DNA of 17,159 nucleotides from Candidatus Bathyarchaeum sp. (GTDB lineage: Archaea > Thermoproteota > Bathyarchaeia > Bathyarchaeales > Bathyarchaeaceae). A model generated the notes under the pieces. That model was not told the DNA's origin. It saw nothing but the letters and a program-made list of their open reading frames with translations, and did not search any database. The stretch spans positions 1-17,159 of the forward strand of contig PIXS01000010.1 in assembly GCA_003096255.1 (NCBI GenBank). The letters are read 5' to 3'. A program made the position numbers and the translations under genes. This document shows, one piece after another, positions 7,203-13,473 of the stretch. Position 1 is the stretch's first letter. The number at the start of each line of letters is the position of its first letter.

Positions 7203-7222
7203 GTTTGTGAGAGAACACAAAC
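7203..7222. repeat. Perfect 7-bp inverted repeat (hairpin) in the rps11-rpoD spacer
   Basis: GTTTGTG at 7203-7209 pairs with CACAAAC at 7216-7222 around a 6-nt loop. It lies in the 162-nt spacer between the rps11 stop and rpoD start, in an otherwise tightly packed operon. In the mRNA it could form a small stem-loop that attenuates, protects or separates the two parts of the transcript. No T-run follows on the transcribed strand, so it is not a standard terminator. Confidence 0.4.
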
Positions 7223-7276
7223 ATCATGTTCATGCTGCTTGCCCTCTTTCTCACAGCTTCTGTAACCGCTATAATC

Positions 7277-7672
7277 TTAGACTCTTCGTCCTCTACGTCC
7301 GCCTTTCCTGCGGGTTCCATCATGGGGGATTGGAGTAACTTCTTCAATACGACCTACACGGAATCCAGCCCTTGCCAAGGCACGTATAGCAGCTTGGGCT
7401 CCGGCTCCAGGCGTTCTTGCACCTGCGCCTCCGGGAGCACGAACTTTGATGTGGATAGCCGTTATTCCTTTGTCTTTGGCGATGGTGGCGGCGTGGGCTG
7501 CAGCTCTCATGGTGGCGTATGCGGAGGATTCTAGCCGGTCTGATTTGACGTGCATGCCTCCTGAAGACCGTGCAATGGTTTCTGCGCCTGAAATGTCTGT
7601 GAAGTGGATGATTGTGTTGTTGTAGGAGCTGAAAACGTGAACAACTGCCCATCTGTCAGCCTTTTTACTCAC
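7277..7672 (-). CDS. rps11: 30S ribosomal protein S11 (uS11)
   Basis: A 131-residue uS11. The family signature runs throughout: '[21 protein letters not shown]', '[13 protein letters not shown]', '[18 protein letters not shown]', '[10 protein letters not shown]' and the conserved tail '[25 protein letters not shown]', which binds 16S rRNA in the platform. The ATG at 7672 overlaps the end of rps4 by 8 nt, giving translational coupling. The gene stands in the usual archaeal S13-S4-S11-RpoD order and is followed by a 162-nt spacer. Confidence 0.97.
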   Translation of the reverse strand: MSKKADRWAVVHVFSSYNNTIIHFTDISGAETIARSSGGMHVKSDRLESSAYATMRAAAHAATIAKDKGITAIHIKVRAPGGAGARTPGAGAQAAIRALARAGFRVGRIEEVTPIPHDGTRRKGGRRGRRV

Positions 7673-8231
7673 GGCGTTCTTCCTCCCTGCTCTCTGTTAT
7701 GGGCTCTACTGGAATGTTCGCAGCCTTTGTTACTGGATGCTCAGGATTTGTGAGGGGGCTCTTTATGCTGTAAGCCATTTTTTCTTCCTCGTCCTTGAGT
7801 ACCAAGTAGCTTGGAGAAGACACTTTTCGTCCGTCAATGGAGATGTGTCCATGGGCGATAAGCTGTCGGGCTTGCTGTATAGACTGGGCTAAGCCTCTCT
7901 GGAAAACAAGGGTTTGAAGCCTACGTTCCAATATATCTTCCAGACTCATGTCCAAGACGTCGTCTAGTTCAGCTTCTTCAGGCAGAATTCCTATCCTGTG
8001 AAGCCGGTCCATGAGCTGTTTTTCTTGTTTGCTTCGTTCTTCAGCTGACATACCCAGTAGTGAACGTCCGATGCCACGGTACTTTGAAAGCAAAGTTTTG
8101 TGGCGCCATATTTCTCGCTTGTTTCTTAAACCGTATTGACCAAGGAGCTTAAGTTCAGCGTTCAGCATGTCCGTTTGCCAAGGGAAACGGGGCGTATCAA
8201 ACTTTTTTCTCTGTTTTTTTGGATCTCCCAT
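7665..8231 (-). CDS. rps4: 30S ribosomal protein S4 (uS4)
   Basis: A 188-residue archaeal uS4, a primary 16S rRNA binder. It has an N-terminal '[17 protein letters not shown]' segment, '[22 protein letters not shown]', and an S4 RNA-binding domain at ~107-155 ([20 protein letters not shown] followed by [20 protein letters not shown]). The archaeal form lacks the bacterial N-terminal zinc cysteines, as here. ATG 8231 lies 3 nt after the rps13 stop, and GGGAGG is 9-10 nt upstream. The 3' end overlaps rps11 by 8 nt. Confidence 0.97.
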   Translation of the reverse strand: MGDPKKQRKKFDTPRFPWQTDMLNAELKLLGQYGLRNKREIWRHKTLLSKYRGIGRSLLGMSAEERSKQEKQLMDRLHRIGILPEEAELDDVLDMSLEDILERRLQTLVFQRGLAQSIQQARQLIAHGHISIDGRKVSSPSYLVLKDEEEKMAYSIKSPLTNPEHPVTKAANIPVEPITESREEERRE

Positions 8232-8234
8232 CTA

Positions 8235-8699
8235 TTATTTGCCTCCCCGCTGCACTTGTTTCTTCTTTACGCCGATGGCTTTTCCTTTTCTGCCAGTTGT
8301 TTTGGTTCTTTGTCCCCTGACTTTCAGTCCGTAGCTGTGACGGAAGCCTTTCCATGAGCGTATAGCCTTCATTTGGTCAATGTCAGTTTTTGTTTGAAAA
8401 ACTAGGTCAGAACCTAAAAGATGAAGGTCTTTTCCTGTTTCCATATCTTTTCGCCGATTTAGAAGCCAAGTGGGTATGCCATACTTGGTGGGATTCTTTA
8501 TGATGTCCTCAATTTTTTCTACATCAGCGCTAGAAAGGAAACCCATTCGTGCTTCTGGGCTGATTCCAGATTTTTCTACAATCGCGTTTGCCAATTGCAT
8601 TCCTATACCCTTTACGTTCGTTAACGCGTAGGTTACCGGCTGAGTTCCTTGAATGTCTGTTCCGGCAAACCTTATGATGTACTGAAATTCTCTAGGCAT
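8235..8699 (-). CDS. rps13: 30S ribosomal protein S13 (uS13)
   Basis: A 154-residue archaeal uS13, first gene of the minus-strand operon. The helix-two-turn-helix start 'YALTNVKGIGMQLANAIVEKSGI', the central 'YGIPTWLLNRRKDMETGKDLHL' and the basic tail 'KGFRHSYGLKVRGQRTKTTGRKGK' are all plain. The last contacts 16S rRNA and P-site tRNA. Length matches archaeal homologs, which are longer than the bacterial form. The ATG at 8699 has only a weak GTGA-type ribosome site. A good TATA box lies about 50 nt upstream, so transcription of the whole operon probably begins here. Confidence 0.97.
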   Translation of the reverse strand: MPREFQYIIRFAGTDIQGTQPVTYALTNVKGIGMQLANAIVEKSGISPEARMGFLSSADVEKIEDIIKNPTKYGIPTWLLNRRKDMETGKDLHLLGSDLVFQTKTDIDQMKAIRSWKGFRHSYGLKVRGQRTKTTGRKGKAIGVKKKQVQRGGK

Positions 8700-8747
8700 T
8701 TTGAGTATTCACGTCTCTTTTAGGCTAACTACGGAAGTGAACTGTAG

Positions 8748-8756
8748 TTTATTTAA
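8748..8756 (-). promoter_or_regulatory. TATA box of the rps13-to-memo operon promoter
   Basis: On the minus strand CTTAAATAA is preceded by an A-rich, BRE-like GGAAAA. A start ~25 nt downstream (near 8725) would give a leader of ~25 nt before the rps13 ATG. It is the best-formed promoter in the window and sits in the divergent spacer with moeA. Confidence 0.6.
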
Positions 8757-8882
8757 GTTTTCCTTTATCTAACTTCTCTTCCCAATAAACAAGAATCATT
8801 AATGGTTGTCTTTGGCAGTTTCACTACCTTTTTACGATAACTTTTTTACTCCAACGTTCTTGCTCTTAAGTGAGGCATAAAG

Positions 8883-10112
8883 TTGGCTCGGCTTAAAGGC
8901 TTCACAAAACTCACAAACGTTGACGACGCACTACAAACTTTTTTGACACAACTAAAACCAGAAAAACTTGGCTCTGAACTAGTCCCACTCAACGAGGCAT
9001 TAGGACGCGTCACAGCAGAGGACATCCGAGCCAAAAACAGTCTACCGCCCTTTGACCGCTCAGCCGTGGATGGTTACGCCCTACAAGCAAAAGACACCTT
9101 CGGAGTATCCACATTTAGCCCCAAAGTCTTCAAGCTAACAGACGGCAAAGTCCACGAAAACGAAGCAAAAGAGCTGTGGACAGGAAACCCTGTTCCTGAA
9201 GGCGCCGACGCCGTAGTTATGCTGGAGTACACCAAGAAGCTTGAGGGCAAAATTGAGGTTCAGAAAGCGGTTACTCCGGGAAGAAACGTCGCTAAAATGG
9301 GTGAAGATGTAACGAAAGGAAACGTAGCTGTAGAGGCGGGAATTCGACTGAATCCTCATCATCTCGGTTTGTTGGGGGCGCTGGGCGAAACCCATGTTGC
9401 TGTTGTCAGGAAACCAAAAGTTGCCATCTTAGCCACAGGAAACGAACTTGTGGAGATGGGACAAAAACTTGAACACGGCAAGATTCTGGAAACTAACAGA
9501 CTTATGTTTTCTAGCCTATGCAAGGAATTGGGCGCAGAACCATTGAACTTGGGTTTAGCCAAAGACGACATAGAGGAGATAAGCGCCAAGATCAAGGAAG
9601 GTTTGGAGCAGGCAGATGCTGTGTTAACCACTGGAGGAACAAGCGTCGGATATCCCGATTTGGTTCCCTTGGTGGTCAATAAACTAGGAAAACCTGGAAT
9701 CGTCGTTCATGGGATGGCAATTAGACCAGGTATGCCAACGGCTCTGGCAATCCTTAACGGGAAACCTGTTTTTGTGTTGTCTGGAAACCCTGTGGCAGCC
9801 ACTGTAGGCTTTGAAGCTTTTGCCAGACCTACCCTTCTTAAGTTGTTGGGCATCGATGAAGCTAGACCTGTTGTGGAGGCGAAGCTTGTCAGAAGAGTTG
9901 TGGGTGTGTTGGGACGAAGAGCTTTTTTGCGTGTTCGCGTCTTTGAAAAGGGTGGCGGCTTTTTTGCTGAACCTGTTAGAGTAACTGGATCTGGAGTGAT
10001 TACAACTATGACAAAAGCTAACGGGTACGTAATTATTCCTGAAGACCGTGAGGGCGTGGAGGAGGGTGAATCGGTTAGGGTGCATCTTTTCTCCAGCATC
10101 ATGAGGGAGTAG
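8883..10112 (+). CDS. moeA: Molybdopterin molybdenumtransferase MoeA, first of two tandem copies
   Basis: A 409-residue MoeA-family protein, which inserts molybdate or tungstate into adenylylated molybdopterin. Seen in order: SAVDGYA (D63), LWTGNPVPEGADAVVMLEY (~99-116), GEDVTKG (~140-146), 'PKVAILATGNELVE' opening the MogA-like domain (~178-191), LTTGGTSVGYPD (~248-259), GMAIRPGMP (~277-285) and LSGNPVAAT (~299-307). The family's usual K-P-G-K-P is R-P-G-M-P here, and LPGNP is LSGNP, so an active-site region differs from its neighbour. The start is TTG 8883 with GTGAGG 7 nt upstream. It is followed after 1 nt by the second copy, forming a two-gene operon. Confidence 0.93.
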   Translation: MARLKGFTKLTNVDDALQTFLTQLKPEKLGSELVPLNEALGRVTAEDIRAKNSLPPFDRSAVDGYALQAKDTFGVSTFSPKVFKLTDGKVHENEAKELWTGNPVPEGADAVVMLEYTKKLEGKIEVQKAVTPGRNVAKMGEDVTKGNVAVEAGIRLNPHHLGLLGALGETHVAVVRKPKVAILATGNELVEMGQKLEHGKILETNRLMFSSLCKELGAEPLNLGLAKDDIEEISAKIKEGLEQADAVLTTGGTSVGYPDLVPLVVNKLGKPGIVVHGMAIRPGMPTALAILNGKPVFVLSGNPVAATVGFEAFARPTLLKLLGIDEARPVVEAKLVRRVVGVLGRRAFLRVRVFEKGGGFFAEPVRVTGSGVITTMTKANGYVIIPEDREGVEEGESVRVHLFSSIMRE

Positions 10113-10113
10113 C

Positions 10114-11361
10114 ATGTTCAGGAAACTTCTCTCTTTTGACGAAGCAAAGCAACTTCTCGAACAGAGTTTTAGTCCAGCACCTGTTGGAACAGAACAAGTC
10201 TCCATCTCAGGCGCCCATAATCGGGTTCTAGCACAGGACGTTGTAGCACCCATGGATATTCCGCCCTTTAGCAGGTCAACAGTGGACGGATACGCAGTAA
10301 AGGCTGCTGACACCTTTGGCGCAAGCGAAGACAATGACATCAGCCTACGTTTCTGTGGTCACGTGGCAATCGGCGAAGCTCCAGCTGTGGCGGTCAAGAA
10401 GGGCTCTGCTGCGGAGATAGTGACGGGAGCGCCCTTGCCTGACGGAGCCGACGCCGTGGTTATGGTGGAGTACACGAGCCGACAAGGAGACAATGTTTTT
10501 GTGCGCCGTCCAGTTGCGAGGAACGCGAACATCATGGCAGCGGGCTCAGACATCCGTAAAGGCGAAACTGTTCTGGAAAAGGGCAGGGTTCTGGGTTCCC
10601 GCGAAATTGGGGCTTTGGCTGCCATCGGCTTAACAGAAGTTGCTGTCTTCAAGCGTCCAAAGGTGGCGGTGCTGTCCACAGGAGGAGAGGTTGTGGAGCC
10701 AGGCAAAACCCTTCCGCTAGGAAAAATCTATGACATAAACGCCCACACCTTGAGCGCTGCAGTGCTGGAATGTGGGGGAGAAGCAATTAACTTGGGAATA
10801 GTTCCTGACAAGAAAGACAAGCTAACAGATGCTTTGAAGAATGCTTTGGCTTCTGCGGATGTGGTGTTAACTTCGGGCGGGGTTTCAGTTGGACCAAAGG
10901 ATTTTACTCCTCAAGTTGTGGATTCTCTGGGAAAGCCGGGCGTAATCATTTCTGGAGTAGCTGTGAAACCTGGCAAACCATTGACTATTGCAGTAGTTGA
11001 CGGAAAACCAGTTTTTTCGTTGCCTGGCAACCCAACATCATCCCTTTTCATGTTTAGCGTGTTCGTTCGTCCCATTCTAGTGAAACTTGCTGGCAGAACC
11101 GAAGAAGAGATACCTAAAGTTAAGGCAGTGGCTTCCCAGAAAATGTTTCCAGCACGGGGACGCAGAACATTCACTATGGTAAACTTAACATACAACAAGG
11201 CGGGAACGCTTCTTGTGAGTCCTGTTCCTACAGGCTTGTCAGGTGCCATAACCACCATGACTAAGGCTGATGGCTTCGTTGAAATCTCCGAAAAGCAGCA
11301 GTTTGTAGATGCTGGAACAGAAATCGATGTTTACTTGTTCAAGAAATTGAAGAAACAGTAA
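10114..11361 (+). CDS. moeA: Molybdopterin molybdenumtransferase MoeA, second tandem copy
   Basis: A 415-residue paralog of the preceding gene, with the same domain order. STVDGYA (D58), IVTGAPLPDGADAVVMVEYT (~102-121), GSDIRKG (~144-150), 'PKVAVLSTGGEVVEPG' (~182-197), LTSGGVSVGPKD (~252-263), VAVKPGKP (~282-289) and LPGNPTSS (~303-310) are present. It keeps both lysines of the KPGKP motif, which the upstream copy lacks, so it looks like the standard catalytic form. Its ATG is 1 nt after the first moeA stop, with GAGGGAG just before. Archaea often hold two MoeA types, sometimes proposed to separate Mo from W use; which role each plays here is not visible. The C-terminal domain ends with 'ITTMTKADGFVEISE'. 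Confidence 0.95.
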   Translation: MFRKLLSFDEAKQLLEQSFSPAPVGTEQVSISGAHNRVLAQDVVAPMDIPPFSRSTVDGYAVKAADTFGASEDNDISLRFCGHVAIGEAPAVAVKKGSAAEIVTGAPLPDGADAVVMVEYTSRQGDNVFVRRPVARNANIMAAGSDIRKGETVLEKGRVLGSREIGALAAIGLTEVAVFKRPKVAVLSTGGEVVEPGKTLPLGKIYDINAHTLSAAVLECGGEAINLGIVPDKKDKLTDALKNALASADVVLTSGGVSVGPKDFTPQVVDSLGKPGVIISGVAVKPGKPLTIAVVDGKPVFSLPGNPTSSLFMFSVFVRPILVKLAGRTEEEIPKVKAVASQKMFPARGRRTFTMVNLTYNKAGTLLVSPVPTGLSGAITTMTKADGFVEISEKQQFVDAGTEIDVYLFKKLKKQ

Positions 11362-11373
11362 ACACAGGTTGTT

Positions 11374-11748
11374 TTAGCTTAGGTCTGCCCGTTTTGCAAA
11401 TACGTATAGGGATACTATCAGCAGGGCAATCACGTAAACTACCAGGGCAAGATTAATCAGAATAGCGTCTCCGAACTCCTGCAAGGCAAGAGAGTTAGAG
11501 AGAGTTGTTGCAGCAAAGGTTATTCCTGTAACGAACATGACAAGGGCAAGGGGCAAAGTCCATTTGTACATCTGGAAGAGGCTAAAGGCTGTGATTAAAC
11601 TTAAGATTCCCAGAACTGGGAGGTGTGGAGGCGCAGTTGAGCTTGCGATGGCAAAGTAGCCTATTTGAACGATTCCTGCCGCTGCATAGAAAATTGTGAA
11701 CAGTAAAACAAGTGGGTTTTTTATCTTAGAGCCTGATTCCGAGGTCAT
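11374..11748 (-). CDS. Four-helix integral membrane protein (function unknown)
   Basis: About 124 residues from ATG 11748 (MTSESGSKIKNPL). The frame is open to an upstream ATG at 11829, but that part is polar and spans the promoter-like AT stretch, so the shorter form is preferred. Hydrophobic segments are at about residues 11-35, 43-62, 66-87 and 94-118, and the tail is AKRADLS. It lies tail-to-tail with moeA, 12 nt apart. I recognise no family; it could be a small channel-like, DoxX-like or regulatory membrane protein, but nothing in the sequence decides this. Confidence 0.72.
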   Translation of the reverse strand: MTSESGSKIKNPLVLLFTIFYAAAGIVQIGYFAIASSTAPPHLPVLGILSLITAFSLFQMYKWTLPLALVMFVTGITFAATTLSNSLALQEFGDAILINLALVVYVIALLIVSLYVFAKRADLS

Positions 11749-11782
11749 TTCGCATCCCTTCCTACCGCTATAATACGATTGG

Positions 11783-11790
11783 TAATAAAT
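11783..11790 (-). promoter_or_regulatory. TATA-like box for the four-helix membrane protein
   Basis: The minus strand reads ATTTATTA. A transcript start ~25 nt downstream (near 11760) would leave a ~12-nt leader before the ATG at 11748, supporting the shorter start. Confidence 0.4.
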
Positions 11791-11943
11791 TAGTTTCTGC
11801 ATTTTCGCTGAGTTACGAATGTTTCTGGACAAGTTTTTGGCAATTCAGATATGGAGGGTCTTAAGGAATAAGATGTATTCACTGTAACTATTCTGTTTTC
11901 ATAAGTGTTATCATCTCAAACTCTAATCTGGTTTCGATTTAAG

Positions 11944-12165
11944 ATGGACCCAAAAAAGATGCTTTCGAAGGAGTTAGCCGCCAAGGTCAAGGGTCAAATA
12001 AGCGAGCAAACCGTTTCTGAAATGGTGGAGCACTTCTTCAGGCACGGCAACACGTTTCTTCTCCTAGAACTACTTAGTCTAAGAAAGGAAGTTGAAAGCC
12101 TGAGAGAAGAGCTTAACCAAAGTGACGACAAACAAAACGCTCTTCGCAGAATGCTGATTAAATAA
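11944..12165 (+). CDS. Small helical protein with C-terminal coiled coil (unknown)
   Basis: A 73-residue protein starting MDPKKMLSKELAAKVKG. A GTG 39 nt upstream (11905) is an alternative start in the same frame, but neither has a good ribosome site, so the mRNA may have a very short leader. Residues ~16-45 look like a helical domain (SEQTVSEMVEHFFRHGNTFLLLEL). Residues ~45-70 show heptad-like spacing of Leu/Val with charged residues (LRKEVESLREELNQSDDKQ), typical of a short coiled coil. It may dimerise or act as a DNA-binding or adaptor protein. I know no family for it. A T-run follows the stop. Confidence 0.6.
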   Translation: MDPKKMLSKELAAKVKGQISEQTVSEMVEHFFRHGNTFLLLELLSLRKEVESLREELNQSDDKQNALRRMLIK

Positions 12166-12189
12166 ACAATGCAGCCTCCTTCAACCTTC

Positions 12190-12197
12190 CTTTTTTA
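12190..12197 (+). terminator. T-run terminator after the coiled-coil gene
   Basis: A run of six T after CC, 25 nt past the stop of the 73-residue gene, with no clear stem. Archaeal RNA polymerase can terminate at such runs. Confidence 0.35.
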
Positions 12198-12203
12198 GCA
12201 ACG

Positions 12204-12210
12204 TTTAATA
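12204..12210 (+). promoter_or_regulatory. TATA-like box for the HNH-like gene
   Basis: TTTAATA lies 36 nt before the GTG at 12246. A start ~25 nt on would give a short leader containing GAGGG, a suitable ribosome site. Confidence 0.4.
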
Positions 12211-12245
12211 GTTGACTGACTATTCGCTCATGTTGAGGGATTGTT

Positions 12246-12497
12246 GTGAGCGAGTTTTCTGAAGAAGTTTTGAAGCAGGCGTTTTTGAGGGCTAATGCCC
12301 GTTGCCAATGTGAAAGGGAAGGTCATGGTCACGGAAGTTTCACATGCTTCAGACAGATACTATGGGAAAAAAGGGGCAACAAGACTGAACGAAGCGGCTG
12401 GGAAGCCCGATATTTTGTTAGTCCAGAGAAAGGCGGAAAGCCTACAGTGGAAAATTGTGAAATTCTCTGCTGGGAATGCTACAGCAAAACAGTGTAG
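12246..12497 (+). CDS. HNH-like zinc protein without the catalytic histidines
   Basis: An 83-residue protein starting at GTG 12246 (GAGGG 7 nt upstream). Its layout matches small archaeal HNH-type proteins: 'ANARCQCEREGHGHGSFTCFRQILW' (C20, C22, C34) near the start, then WEARYFVSPEKGG, then 'ENCEILCWECYSKT' (C71, C75, C78). In an active HNH nuclease the first segment would read like WEA-H-H and the last like CWEC-H. Here these are R55-Y56 and Y79, while the middle Asn (N70) and the Cys pair stay. The zinc fold is therefore probably kept and nuclease activity probably lost. It may bind nucleic acid or have another role. Family assignment is from motif memory only. Confidence 0.65.
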   Translation: MSEFSEEVLKQAFLRANARCQCEREGHGHGSFTCFRQILWEKRGNKTERSGWEARYFVSPEKGGKPTVENCEILCWECYSKTV

Positions 12498-12510
12498 CCT
12501 CAACAAGCTC

Positions 12511-12522
12511 TTCCTTTTTTCT
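12511..12522 (+). terminator. Pyrimidine-rich T-run between the HNH-like and agmatinase genes
   Basis: TTCC followed by six T lies 14 nt after the HNH-like stop and before the agmatinase TATA box. It is a plausible archaeal T-run terminator, with no stem seen. Confidence 0.35.
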
Positions 12523-12531
12523 TGTGTTAAG

Positions 12532-12539
12532 CTTAAATG
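12532..12539 (+). promoter_or_regulatory. TATA-like box for the agmatinase gene
   Basis: CTTAAATG lies ~32 nt before the ATG at 12571. A start near 12561 would give a leader of about 10 nt, or close to leaderless, containing a GTGAT ribosome-site-like motif. Confidence 0.45.
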
Positions 12540-12570
12540 CTGAAAGTATCTGCTTTTACAGTGATTGTAC

Positions 12571-13461
12571 ATGAGTCACCGTGAGCTCTTCGTGTCGCCT
12601 TCTCCCGTTTTCGCGGGCAGTCAACTGTCTTTTGAGGAGGCTAGATACGTTGTTTTGGGAGTCCCCTTTGATGTAACCAGCACTTACCGTTCTGGAGCAA
12701 GATTTGCGCCCCTCGCCATCAGAGACGCATCCCTCAACATTGAAGGCTACAGCTTCAGAACAGAAACAGACATCGAGGACATCAAAATCCATGACCTTGG
12801 AGACCTCCACGTTACCGGAGATGCCGAATTGACTTTGGGGCGTTTAGCTTTGGTTACTCAGGAGCTGGTTAATGCAGAGAAGGTTCCAGTGTTTCTTGGA
12901 GGAGAACACACAATTACGCTGGGGGTGCTACGAAGCCTTGGCGAAAATGTTGCCGTGGTAAGCTTTGATGCCCACTTGGACCTGCGGGACGACTATCTTG
13001 GCTTATCATTGTCCCATACAACCTTTATGCGGAGAATCAAAGAGGATGTTAAGCCATCCAAGATTCTGGAAATTGGCACCCGCGCCGTATGCAAGGAAGA
13101 ACTTGAGTATGCAAAAGAGTCTGGAATTGACTATGTGACTGCCCATCAGATAAGAAAAGACGGCACAGAGAAAGCCATTGAGGCAATCAAGGACAGTCTT
13201 GAGGGCAGCGAAAAAATCTACATAACAATCGACTTGGACGTTCTTGACCCTGCCTACGTGCCTGCAGTCCAGAACCCTGAGCCTGAGGGACTTGACACCT
13301 CAACCCTTCTGGACATCCTAGAGTCGATCTGCGACAGACGGGTAATTGGTTTAGATTTGGTTGAAGTAGCACCCCACTACGACAATGACGTAACAGCCAC
13401 TCAAGCAGCAAAAATCCTCTTCGAAACGTTATGCTGTTTAGAGAAGGCACACAAAAACTAG
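12571..13461 (+). CDS. speB: Agmatinase / ureohydrolase family protein
   Basis: A 296-residue arginase-superfamily enzyme. Its binuclear Mn site is complete: GGEHT (H113), SFDAHLDLRD (D133, H135, D137) and ITIDLDVLDP (D221, D223), counted from the ATG at 12571. SHTTFMRR (H149) and the substrate-loop motif 'YVPAVQNPEPEGL' are also present. Agmatinase cleaves agmatine to putrescine and urea, feeding polyamine synthesis. Related archaeal enzymes can act on other guanidines, so substrate is inferred. A TTG two codons upstream (12565) is an alternative start; the ATG has GTGAT 6 nt before it. The gene ends 12 nt from the convergent methyltransferase gene. Confidence 0.92.
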   Translation: MSHRELFVSPSPVFAGSQLSFEEARYVVLGVPFDVTSTYRSGARFAPLAIRDASLNIEGYSFRTETDIEDIKIHDLGDLHVTGDAELTLGRLALVTQELVNAEKVPVFLGGEHTITLGVLRSLGENVAVVSFDAHLDLRDDYLGLSLSHTTFMRRIKEDVKPSKILEIGTRAVCKEELEYAKESGIDYVTAHQIRKDGTEKAIEAIKDSLEGSEKIYITIDLDVLDPAYVPAVQNPEPEGLDTSTLLDILESICDRRVIGLDLVEVAPHYDNDVTATQAAKILFETLCCLEKAHKN

Positions 13462-13473
13462 GTCTCGTGCGGT

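Noticed and set aside
7226..7534. Plus-strand open frame of 102 codons, rich in Ser/Gly/Thr
   Set aside because: It lies across rps11, a certain gene on the other strand. Its composition is the mirror of the basic, Gly-rich S11 tail.
9684..10340. Minus-strand open frame of 218 codons across the moeA pair
   Set aside because: It runs antisense to two well-supported moeA genes, shows no family motifs, and has no promoter or ribosome site.
12295..12543. Second plus-strand frame overlapping the HNH-like gene
   Set aside because: It lacks motifs. The other frame has the Cys pattern, the GTG with GAGGG and the promoter spacing.
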